Origin: Cryptomeria japonica
Taxonomy: Eukaryota; Streptophyta; Pinopsida; Cupressales; Cupressaceae
Length of the DNA: 64,000 nucleotides
Direction of reading: 5' to 3'
Assembly (NCBI RefSeq): GCF_030272615.1
Contig: NC_081406.1
Location: forward strand, 402,764,939-402,828,938
Positions 46,546 through 56,810 of this stretch are shown one piece after another. The notes under the pieces are model-generated. The model ran no database searches. It saw only the letters and a list, made by a program, of their open reading frames with translations, and was not told the DNA's origin. Each line of letters opens with the position of its first letter. The stretch's first letter is position 1. The position numbers were made by a program, and so were the translations under genes.

Positions 46546-48960
46546 TTGATGCAGGGGAGAAGGTCTCTGCATAAGGAAAAATATAATCTTGTTCAGTTGA
46601 GTCCAAAGAAAAGATACAAAGGAAATAAACCAACACCAAGTATGGCATTTGGGGGTTATAAGAAGTTTCCTAGCAGAGAGGGTGGCTCTTCACCTGGTGA
46701 TAGGTTGGAAAATCTGGAGGAAAAACCTTTCTATGCCTTAAATGCAAAAGATAATAATGGTGGCCATGATGAAACCCTGACTGTTGAGGAGCAAGAGTAA
46801 AAGAAATGGGATGAAATCATACTTAAAATGGTTGACTTAAATGGAGATGAATCCAAAATGGCAAAGTCTCTTAGGAGACAACTAGATTGGATATTGCAAA
46901 AACTAGGGTTACAAAGAGATACAATTCAAAGCCCTAGGTCAGAAGGGATAGAAGACAAAATTAAAGGTGAGGGAGGTAAGCCAACAAATCCTAAATATAG
47001 CCCCCCTCATATGAGAAGAATAGAGCAGCCTTTTGTAACCTTTGATAACCCATTACTAAATGGAGGTAGAAGATGGAGGGATGTGCATAGGGATCAAAGT
47101 CAAGAAAGGCAGAGAAATAGCCAGGATAATGGAGGAAGAAATGGAAATGGGGAAAATGATGGAAACTGGAATAACACAAATAGAGGTAACATTTTAAATA
47201 ATAATAGAGGAAGTAATAGGTATGGCAACAACCAAAATAATGGAAATAATAGAGGTACCAATGACAATTATGGAAATGGTGGAGATAGAAACAACAATAA
47301 TGGCAATGGAGGTAATAATGGAAATAATAATGGTGGTGGAAACAATGGGAACAATGGTAATTATGGCAAAAATGGTGGATTCAACAGAGGAAATATGAAC
47401 AATCAAAACAACAATCAAGGTGGCAGACGACCTATGATCATTGAAAGATATAGACAACTGGATTTCATTGGCATTGTTGGTTATCCAAATCAGATTACTA
47501 ATGATTTAAGATCAACCATCCCCAAGTTCTCAGGAAATGGAATTGATTGAGCAGAACAACATGTAGTTAATGTAAAAAATATCATTGAAGAATTTGAGGT
47601 TCCTCATGAGGATGTATTCATGAAGTTGTTTGTTCAATCTTTGACAGAAGATGCAGGAGAATGGTATAGAAGCCTTCCTGGTGGATGTATTGGAAGCTGG
47701 CAAGAATTTGTAACATTGTTCCTGGAAGAATTTGGAGATCACAATGATCCTTCATTTTCATCCCATGAATTGACAAGTATAACGAAGAATCAAAATGAAT
47801 CAGTGGTTGAGTTTAATAAAATATTTAATAAAGTATTAAATAGAATACCCAGAGATGTTAGACCTGTTGATTCATTTTTTATTAACTTTTATTTGAGTTC
47901 TTTCGATAGCAGAACTCATTATGAGATTTTGTCTCATAGACCTGATACTTTACAACAAGCATTCAAGATAGCTGCTACCATTGAGAATAATAGGAAAGTT
48001 GCTGGGAAGGTTGCCAAGAGAGATGATCCAAAGTTGTACAATACCAAGGTTCCCAAGAAAGATGAGCTTACTCAAATTACGGACATGCTTAAGGACCTAA
48101 AGAGTAAGAAAAATCCTAATGAAAAGCCACCATATAGAAACAATAAATAAATGAATTATAATAGACCGAGACTACATGATATGCCATATAACACAAACTA
48201 GAAGGATGGGAAACTAGTGAAGCCAAATATAAACAAAGAAACTCTTGATCCATTGAAAAAGGCCACAAATTTTGTAGATGAATATCCATGGTGTGATGTT
48301 TGTAATTTACCTCATGTTGTTGAATAGTGCATGATTGCCCAAGGTTTGATAGAGGAGGAAAATCATAATGAGGATTGTGAACCTACTGTAAATCTAGTTT
48401 CATCTGATCCATATTGGGGAAGGGATGAAGACTCATCCGAGGGGGAGCATTTTTCTGATGTGCAGCAAATGAGAGAAAATGAGCATTACAGTATACAACA
48501 GGTCTTTTCAGATGATCATGATGAAGACATTCTAGCTTTGAGAAGATTGTTTCAAGATGATACAGTGCCTTCACTAAGGAACTCGATTGATGAAGAAAAG
48601 AAAGACTTCACTATTGCAGCAATAGAACAAGTTAAGAGCAATTATCAGCTGAGAAATAGGAATGTAAATAATGAGCAGGACAGGCCAGCAAGTATGTTTG
48701 CCAAAAATAAAAAACCAGATGGGAACAAAGACAACACTTTCAAAAGAAAAGATGTAAATACCAAAAAGGGAAAGGAAGCAATACCAGAATAGGCCAAGAA
48801 AAAGGAAATGCCAAAACTAATTAAGCCTATGGAGAAGAAGCAAGTAAGCAAGCCTTCTTCAAATAGTAATTCTTTCATGTCTCAAGAATTGTCTCAAGTG
48901 AAGATATCTATGCCCTTTCTAGAAGTAATGAAATTCCTAGACTACAAGAATGAGACATTG
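46546..48960 (+). pseudogene. Gag of the giant Ty3 element
   Basis: One reading frame, interrupted by single stops, runs from MQGRRSLHKEKYNL (46546) through 46828-47550, 47620-48150 and 48331-48792. The N-terminal part is basic. About 47110-47420 is an Asn/Gly-rich low-complexity stretch. The gag core is at 47600-47960 (EDAGEWYRSLPGGCIGSW, FLEEFGDH, SVVEFNKIF). A zinc-knuckle-like CDVCNLPHVVE-stop-C lies near 48290-48335, where the stop is TAG in place of Gln and the spacing is one residue short of CX2CX4HX4C. An acidic tail follows. Because one frame runs nearly 2.4 kb with only point stops, decay is mainly by substitution. Confidence 0.8.
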
Positions 48961-49049
48961 TAAATTATATCCAATGTTGGAGAATTAACTAGGGAAGGTC
49001 TTAAACTAAAGAAGATCCTCTGGTGGTGTATCTTGGTATGTCTATTACC

Positions 49050-49466
49050 AAAAATCTCACTTAGGTAGATCCTTTCTATTTAACATTGCTGATAAACACA
49101 AAAATGTTAAACAATTGCATGATAGATTCAGGAGCAGCAGTAAATATCATGCCAGAGGATGTCATGAAAGAATTGGGAATGCATGTTGATACAACTTATG
49201 GTAAATGCTATGCCATGGACAATAGGTCAGTTCCTATAGTAGGAATTATGAAGGATGTTGAGTTCAGATTCCCAGCCTGCCCAGACACTACATATAAGAT
49301 AGATATCACAGTTGTACAAGTTCCTATGAACTATGGGATGTTGATGTCCAGGCAATGGTCTAATTTGGTGGGTGGACATGTCCAACTTGACTTATCATAT
49401 GCCACTATTCCAGTAAAAGGGACAAAGATGAGGATAAACAAAGAAACAAGATCCCCGACCTCATAG
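49050..49466 (+). pseudogene. Aspartic protease of the giant Ty3 element
   Basis: Open from MLINTKMLNN (49086) to 49466. Active site CMIDSGAAVNIMPEDV near 49120-49165, then a strand-rich region with VPIVGIMKDVEFRF and MNYGMLMSRQWSNLVGGHV, the conserved LLG/MLMSR end motif of plant Ty3 proteases. It is in a different frame from gag and from the RNase H that follows, so at least two frameshifts have occurred here. Confidence 0.8.
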
Positions 49467-49569
49467 AAGAAGTTGATCTTGATGATATGACTTGCTTTTG
49501 CCACTCAGATATGGACAACTTTCAGGTAAGTATTTCTAAACCTTTAAAAGTTGATAAAATTATAGAAAT

Positions 49570-50045
49570 GGTTAAACAAAATCAAAATTTATTTTGGAAA
49601 TTGTATTTTGATGGTGCCTGTAGTAAGGATAGAAATGGAGCAGGAGTTGTACTTATTTCACCTAATGGAAAATATTTTAAATACTCTTTCTTGTTAGCTT
49701 TTGAGTGTACTAATAATATTTCTAAATATGAGGCTCTTTTATTAGGACTTAAAATAAACATGGCATTAAGTTACTAACAGTTTATGGTGATTCATAATTA
49801 GCTATTTCACAAGTTAGAGGCAAATTTGCTACAAAAAACACAAAATTAAGAAGCTACAGGAATGCGGTTTGGGATTACATTGAACTTTTTGATGCTTTCT
49901 CCATAAATTGGATTGAAAGGGAAAATAACATTTTGGAAAACTTCATGGCTAACTTGGAAATCAAACATAATGATATCCCTTTTGATGATATTACCCAAGT
50001 AGAAATCAAGACCAGACCACCAGTCCCTCACAATATAAAGAGTTG
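49570..50045 (+). pseudogene. Archaeal-type RNase H located before RT
   Basis: Shows LFWKLYFDGACSKDRNGAG (first Asp), ISKYEALLLGLK (Glu), then after a frameshift near 49755 VYGDS-stop-LAISQVRGKF (second Asp) and an ERENNILENFMANLE segment in place of the usual N..AD motif. RNase H of this type usually lies between RT and integrase in Tat elements; here it lies between protease and RT. As the RNase H after RT in this element is degenerate, this copy was probably the working one. Confidence 0.75.
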
Positions 50046-50133
50046 ACAAGTATTTGATGATGAAAGGGATTTGCTAAAGTTTTTGTTTTGTGAGAATCAG
50101 TATGAGCACTAGCTGATTGATTAGAGTGGACTT

Positions 50134-51290
50134 GTGGAGGAAATTGATGGCAAAGGGACTGTACTTGGGCAAGAGGTGTTGCAGCTAAAAAAAAAAAAAA
50201 TTCCAAAAGGATTGATAGAACTTGAAAGAATGTTTGATGATAAAGATATAGCAAGTTTCAGACCTAATTCAGGAGGATGTGAAGATATTGAAAAAATAAA
50301 CTTGGGAAGTGAAAGCAATCCAAGAGAAGTATATATTGGAAAAAGGCTCACACCAAAAATCAGAACAATATTGATTAATCTGCTAAGGAAATACAGACAT
50401 GTCTTCGCTTGGTCATATGATGACCTTAAAGCATACAAGGAAGACTTGTTCCAACATGAGATACCCTTGAGGCCTGGTGCAAAGCCTTTCAGACAAAAGC
50501 AAAGGCCAATAAATCCTACTTTGGCTCCCAAGATGAAAGAAGAGCTGATGAAAATGAGAAATATTGGTATTATTGAGCCCATAAGACACTCAACATGGGT
50601 GTCCAATTTGGTCCCAATCAAAAAAAAGAATGGTGATATAAGATTGTGTGTGGACTTTAGGAATTGAAATATTTCATCTTTAAAGGATAATTATGCTTTA
50701 CCTAACATGGAGGATCTTTTGCAGAAAGTCACTGGAAATGAATTAATATCTATGATGGATGGTTTCTTAGGGTATAATCAAGTCAAAATTAGGGAAGAAA
50801 AAAAGTTCAAAACTGCTTTCACCACACCTTGGGGCACCTATGTCTATGCTAGGATGCCTTTGGATTGACAAATATAGGAGCCACATTCCAGAGGGCTATC
50901 GATGTAGCCTTTGAGGGGCTGATTGATTATATCTTGGCAGTTTACCAGGATGATATGACTGCTTATTCTAAAAAGGCAGAAGACCATTGTAATGACCTAG
51001 AAAAAATATGTATTAGAGAATTCGAATATGGCATCTTTAAATCCCAAAAAGTGTCATTTTGGAGTTACTGAAGGGAAATTGTTAGGTCATATTGTTTCAA
51101 AAGATGGTGTGAGAATTGATCTAGAAAGGATTGTTGCTATTGATAAGATTCAAATCCCTAAAGTAGTTAAGGCAATTCAATCTTTTTTCGGTCAAATTAA
51201 CTTTGTAAGAAGGTTTGTTTCAAACTTCTCTGAAATTATAAAACCTATTGCTAAAATGTTGAAAAAGGGTGCTGAAATAAAGTGGACTAA
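50134..51290 (+). pseudogene. Reverse transcriptase of the giant Ty3 element
   Basis: Copies element RNA to DNA. In order: FAWSYDDL, HEIPLRPGAKPFRQKQRPI, WVSNLVPIKKKNGDIRLCVD, FRN-stop, LISMMDGFLGYNQVKI, FTTPWGTYVYARMP. A one-base loss near 50860 follows, then TNIGATFQRAIDVAF and the catalytic VYQDDMTAYSK (YQDD). A further shift near 51025 leads into SLNPKKCHFGVTEGKLLGHI. Three lesions (one stop, two frameshifts) inactivate it. The upstream half (50134-50667) is open for 177 codons. Confidence 0.85.
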
Positions 51291-51299
51291 TGAAGCCCT

Positions 51300-51717
51300 T
51301 GAATCTTTTGTAAACATCAAAAGAGCCATCAAGGAAGCCCCTGTATTAAAGTCCCCTGATTTCTCCAAACCTTTCCAAGTGTTTTCATTTTCTTCATTCC
51401 ATACTATTGCTTCTCTCATGTTACAAAAGAATGATGAGGACCATGAACAGCCAGTGGCATTCTTTAGCAAAACATTGCAAGCATCTGAGTTGAACTATGA
51501 TTTGAATGAAAAACAGGCTTATGCTCTTGTGAAAGCAGTAAAAGCCCTCAGACCCTACCTGGTTGGTGCCACTGTTATTGCATATGTACTAAATGTTGTT
51601 GTTAAAGACATCTGCAGACAATCAAAGACTACTAGAAGGAGATGCAGATGGATAAACCAGATCCAAGAATTCAATATTGATATACAGATCACAAAGTTGG
51701 TGAGGGGTCAGGGTTAA
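51300..51717 (+). pseudogene. Degenerate Ty3-type RNase H of the giant Ty3 element
   Basis: Continuous with RT: FQVFSFSSFHTIASLML (the first catalytic Asp position is not Asp), QPVAFFSKTLQASELNYDLN, EKQAYALVKAVKALRPYL, ending TKLVRGQG-stop. The same kind of sequence, lacking the Asp, is common in plant Ty3 elements with a second RNase H, so loss of activity is probably ancestral, not recent. Confidence 0.75.
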
Positions 51718-51723
51718 GCAAAA

Positions 51724-53064
51724 TTGATGGCAGAATCCAATCTTGAAGTAGCACATGTAAATCAAATAGAGTTGGAAGATGCACAAATGAGCATGGAGAG
51801 GTGCCCTTGGTATACAAATATTGTTTATTACTTAAAATACATGAAATGTCCTGATAGTTTAAATAATAATCAGAAAAGAACTTTAAAACTTCAAACATCT
51901 AGGTATGTATTCCTTTATGGAGATTTATACTGGAAAAATAGAGATGGTATTCTTTTATTGTGCCTAGAGGAGTGTCAAGCATCTGTTGTTTTAAAAGAAT
52001 TACATGAACGTGTATGTGGAGGCCACTTCTCAGCCAAAACCACTGCTCATAAAATTCTTAATGGTGGTTATTATTGGCCCCAAGTTTTCAAGGATTGTCA
52101 TACTTATATCAGAAAATGTGAAGCTTGCCAAAAGTTTTCAGGGAAGCTCAAGTATAATGGAGCTATTCCTCTCAGCCTCATGCATATAGAAGAACCATTC
52201 TAGATGTGGGGTATTGACTTCATAGGGGAAATAACAAACAATTATAGTGGTGGGTATAAATAGATTTTGGTGGCTACTAATTATTTTACTAAGTGGGTTG
52301 AAGCTATTCCCACAAGATAGGCTACAAGCAAAGTGGTGACAAAGTTTCTCTTGGAAAAAATTCTAACCAGATTTGGAGTACCTTGGAAGATTGTGGTAGA
52401 CAATGGAATGTGTTTTAGATCTAAGGAGTGCTCTGATTTTTGTGAAAATTATGGCATCACTTTGTCCTATTCATCACCTTACCATCCCCAAGGAAATGGA
52501 CAAGCAGAATCAAGAAATAAGAATGTGTTGAAGATTATTAAAATGATGTTGGGTGAAAATAAAAGAGCCTGGGATTCAAAATTGATCTTAGCAGTATGGG
52601 CTGACAGAGTGACAGTCAAGAAGTCCACAAGAATTTCTCCATATGAGCTTGTATATGGCAAAGAAGCAAGATTACCCTTGAATAATTTGCTTCCAGTTTA
52701 TAAATTTGTTACAGAAAAGTGTTCAGAAGATGTAGACTTCAAGGGGGATAGGTTGATGGTGTTGTCTGAGTTGGATGAGTGTAGAAAATAGGCTCAGGAA
52801 AGAAACATTCAGAGGGAACAGATGGTTAAGGCTTTACATGATAAAAGGGCTTTTGATAGAACATTTGAAGAAGGAGAATGGGTACTTAAATGGAATACGA
52901 AAGACCAAGACAAAGGAAAACATGGAAAATTTGATGCACTTTGGCTAGGACCCTATATCATCTTTGAAAAAAGTGGAGAAAAATCATATTACTTGCAGGA
53001 TATTGATGGCAAAGTGTCGGAGTTTCCAATCCATGCTCAATACCTTAAGCATTTCTTCTCTTGA
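51724..53064 (+). pseudogene. Integrase of the giant Ty3 element
   Basis: One frame with four to five point stops. Zinc module: LHERVCGGHFSAKTTAHKI with YYWP and CEACQKFSG (52000-52140). Core: MWGIDFIGEI (first Asp), IVVDNGMCF (second Asp), YHPQGNGQAESRNKN (Glu). C-terminal GPY/F-type module KFDALWLGPYII near 52930-52965, ending YLKHFFS-stop at 53064. All catalytic residues are present, and no chromodomain follows. Stops at about 52203, 52263, 52320 and 52792 are mostly TAG. Confidence 0.85.
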
Positions 53065-53211
53065 TAATCAGGGAGTATTTCTTGTATCATAGTACTATAG
53101 TTTTCTTTTTTCTATTATGTGTTTTCAATTTTCTATTTTGGTTTGCTTTCCAGAGATAGATGAGATCTTGCTATGTCCTTAAAAAGAACATACATCCCCA
53201 GAAAGAGCCAC
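53065..53211 (+). other. Short 3' tail and polypurine region of the giant element
   Basis: About 150 bp between integrase stop and the 3' LTR, ending CCCCAGAAAGAGCCAC before TGTTAGCACA. The purine-rich AGAAAGAG is the likely plus-strand primer, though it is interrupted by CCAC. Confidence 0.45.
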
Positions 53212-54667
53212 TGTTAGCACATATTTTAAAAAAATATTTTTGTGCTATGTATGGATGCTTTTTCATATAGTTTCATCATAGGAGCACTTATTGTTGGATT
53301 GTATGTGCAGGTGATGTGTTGCAATGTCTTCATAAAAGTGCATCACTTAGGCATATTCAAGGGAAGTGTTGAGTATGATGGCATTCTGGCAATCCTCATC
53401 TTCACCATTAGTCTCATTGCAAGAATACTTTGTGGAAGGTGAGCATAGAGTAGGGCTGTGAGCATGTGCAGAAAGGTAAATGGTATGGGAGAAACCCTTC
53501 AGTAGGATTATTAAAAGTTGCATCCATAAAGAGGGCCTTCTTTTGCAAAAACTACAAAATTTTGCTTATCAGCATAAGTCATCCCGATGAGATCGCCTAA
53601 GGAGGAAGGAGTATGTTTATCAGAGTAACTCATGTCGACAGTGTCTCCTAAAGAATGAGCAGCGGTAAAAGGTGCGACTAAGTGGAAATCCATCAAGGCA
53701 AGTTAGGGCAATGAAGTCTGAGCCATCAAAGTAACATACAGTATCGGCAACAAGCAAAAAATTTCATCCCGATGCCTGATGAGGTTATCGGTGGAGCTCT
53801 TGCCGACAACTGATGGAGTGATGTCTTCATAGCGGTGACATCAGGTTATCAGGAGGTCCTAATTTATGTTACCCCGATACCCGATGGACCGAGTGGAGGA
53901 GGTGACCTTATCAGAGAGACTTTCTCTGATAAAGCGGTACTAAGCAAGAAAGGGACTCATTGGGATAACATGCATTATCAGGGAATGCATTTTGGGTCAT
54001 CCCAATGCCTGATGAGGAAGATGATCTTGACACAAGTGAAGTGGACTACATCAAGAAAGCCTACACCGATAAACCGAAGCAACCCGATAAGGAGAGTAAG
54101 GTGCAAAAGACTCATCGGGATAGCTTACACTACCGAAGAAACATCTATAGAGTTATGTCGATTCCTGATTGGCAGAATGCCACAAAGAGTGGATCTATTG
54201 GGGAGACTATAACTATGGGAAGTAAGGGAAATACACTACTCTGATGCTCAATGAAGTAATCAGTGAAAGTTACGCCAATTAAAGAGAAAGTTAGATGTCA
54301 TGGGCCCATCAGATGAAATGTAATGTAATTTCATTCTGAAGGCTGATGGAGTGACTGGAGAAATAAATAGAAGGAGGTTTTATCAAAGAGACATACCCCA
54401 ATGTAACATAAAGAAACACTTACTAATAAAAAGGAAAGGTGGATCCATCGGGATAAGTCAAGCCTCATGGAAAAAAGTGAAACGGTCGAAGCGAGATCAA
54501 ATGCATTGGTCGGAATGACCTATACCAATCAGAAAGACAAAAAGGTAATTGAAGGAATGCATGGTACCAAATAATGGAATTATTGGGTGGGGTTACACCG
54601 ATTAGCCATTATAATGTCTGATATGACAGCCATTATTTAATGCTCGCGATCAGGAGGATTTGATCTG

Positions 54668-56520
54668 TGTTACCTTGTCATTTGTCCCTCATAACAAGAG
54701 TGAGTCGCCTTGAAAAAAAATTTAGTTGAGTCCTTTTCTCCCTCTTTTTCTGGAATCTTGTTAAAAGTTCATTGGTTCAATCCCTAATCCTCCTGTAAAT
54801 CATTTCGAAATCCTTAGCATTACATTTCAATGGTCGGTTTGAACCTCATGAACCCCTCGAACCATCCTGAAAAGAGTTCATAGTGTTCATTTAGGTACCA
54901 TAGGTTCTAAGCTATGTCTAAGACATTTTGAGGCTAGCATTCATATCAAGTGTTTTACAGTAGCTCTATTTCATGGTCACGGATGATGTTTCATATACTC
55001 TTTCTCCAGACTGTGAACCGTTTGAACCTAGTTCAAACAGTTCAGTGATGTTCAAAATGTTCGATGAAATTCAAACGTTCAACGCGCAACCAAAATGGAA
55101 AGGCAAAGAAATCAATGAAGCATATGGGTGCAGTTTTTTTTTTTGAACCTCGCAGGTTCAAGGTTCAAGGTTCAAGCTTTGCAAGTATGATAGAGTTTAA
55201 GCAGTTCAAGAGTTCCCCAGGTACAGATGGTTCTATAGGGCCAAGTTCAAAAGTTGTCACGATAAGACAACTCAAATACTTTAGATGGATTTAAATCCTA
55301 TATGAATTATCATTGTTCATCTCAGCTATATCTATAATTATCAGAATCTATAGAAGGTCAATTCTAATTTCAAAGAAATCAGTGTTTTTGAGAGCAGAAG
55401 ATGTGAAAATCACTGAGAACATTATTTTGACAAGTCTGATTTTATGACAGTCATATAGACCCGCACATAGTAGCATATATATTTTTACTCACACATTAGT
55501 TTTGAAATATCTCTAGTCAGAATGCATAAAACTAGGTTAGGACCAACATATCCAAATTTGAGAAAGATCCAATGGTGCAAACAAAAGTTACAGCCCCCGC
55601 ACCGAGACAGATTTTGACTGTCACAAATCTTTTCAGTCCACCCAGCATAAAGAATATTTTCATTTTGGGATAAAATATTGAAGTGCCACCTGTCCAAATA
55701 TTCTTATAAACTTAAGAGAATTATATTTCTAATGTTTATAAATATTTGATGATATAAATAAGAGTAATGGGGAAAGAGAAAATGATTAGTTAAAAGGTTT
55801 TTCAAGATTCAGTTATAAAACTGAATAAAGATCTCATGTAGCTATTTATTGTGAAAGGATTGAAGGTGGTGGGGTTCTTCTTCTTTTCTTTTCTTCCAGC
55901 AGTCTATGGGTGAGAGGGAGTAGATTTTTATTTATAAGGGAGGAGTTGAAGCTTTTCTAAGCAATGTTTTGTACATAAAATATCAATCTGTGAGTTGATT
56001 TTCAGACATGAGTAGAATGCAAATGATATCTTCAATCTTTGTGTTGTTGATATTCTTCTCATGACTGTAGCTGGACTTTGAGCCTTTGCAGTTGTTTATT
56101 AATGTCTTTTCTACTATAATCAATTGTGTATATGGATTTATTACAAGTTTGTGTGCTTGAAAGTAAGCCATATTGGAGCAACAACATTCTCTGTTAGTTT
56201 TTAGTCCAAATGCTATCCATAAGTGCAGACAATTAAACTTTGATTTAATGGTCTTCATTTATATCTGTTTTGTAAATCTTTGGCATTCATTTTCATGGGT
56301 ATGGATGAATGTTATTTTCCTTTATTGCTTTCTGGTTAAAAGAATATCAGCAATTTAATTCCTTGTAAATCTTCTAAGAGGGAGTTGTACCTCTCAATTC
56401 AGAGGAAGATTATCACTTCAATGATAATCTATCCATCTGTTAGTTCTTTTTGTCCTTCATTCTGGGCATTTTGAGTTTATTTGTATAATTATTTTAGAAG
56501 GACAAATTTGTTCACTAACA
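54668..56520 (+). mobile_element. Solo LTR nested in the 3' LTR
   Basis: Absent from the 5' LTR, where the flanks are contiguous (near 28178-28190). Begins TGTTACCTTG and ends TTCACTAACA; flanked by ATCTG (54663-54667) and ATCCG (56521-56525), a 4-of-5 target duplication. No coding region. Contains a run of GTTCAA/TTGAAC words around 54830-55260. The strand is assigned only from TG..CA and is ambiguous. Confidence 0.8.
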
Positions 56521-56810
56521 ATCCGCACGAAGAAAATTGACGAGTTTTTTAATCATTACAAATCCTAGCCATTGCATATCCAACATAAAGAAAGACTTCT
56601 TGTGCCAGGAATTTTTCACAATCTCTTCAGCCATTAACATTGAAGTTGTAGACAAGAAGCGTGGGTAATTAAGAATTCAAGAACTTAATCATGGAGGTGT
56701 TTGGTTCACAAGGAAAGAGAAAGGTCATAGAGATTTCAAATAGATAGTCAACTAAATCAAAAAAGGTGAAGTCTATGGAGGGTATGGAGAAGTGAAAGTT
56801 GAACTAGGAC

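Noticed and set aside
47194-47457. Ile/Val/Ser-rich minus-strand frame
   Set aside because: Antisense of the Asn/Gly-rich gag segment.
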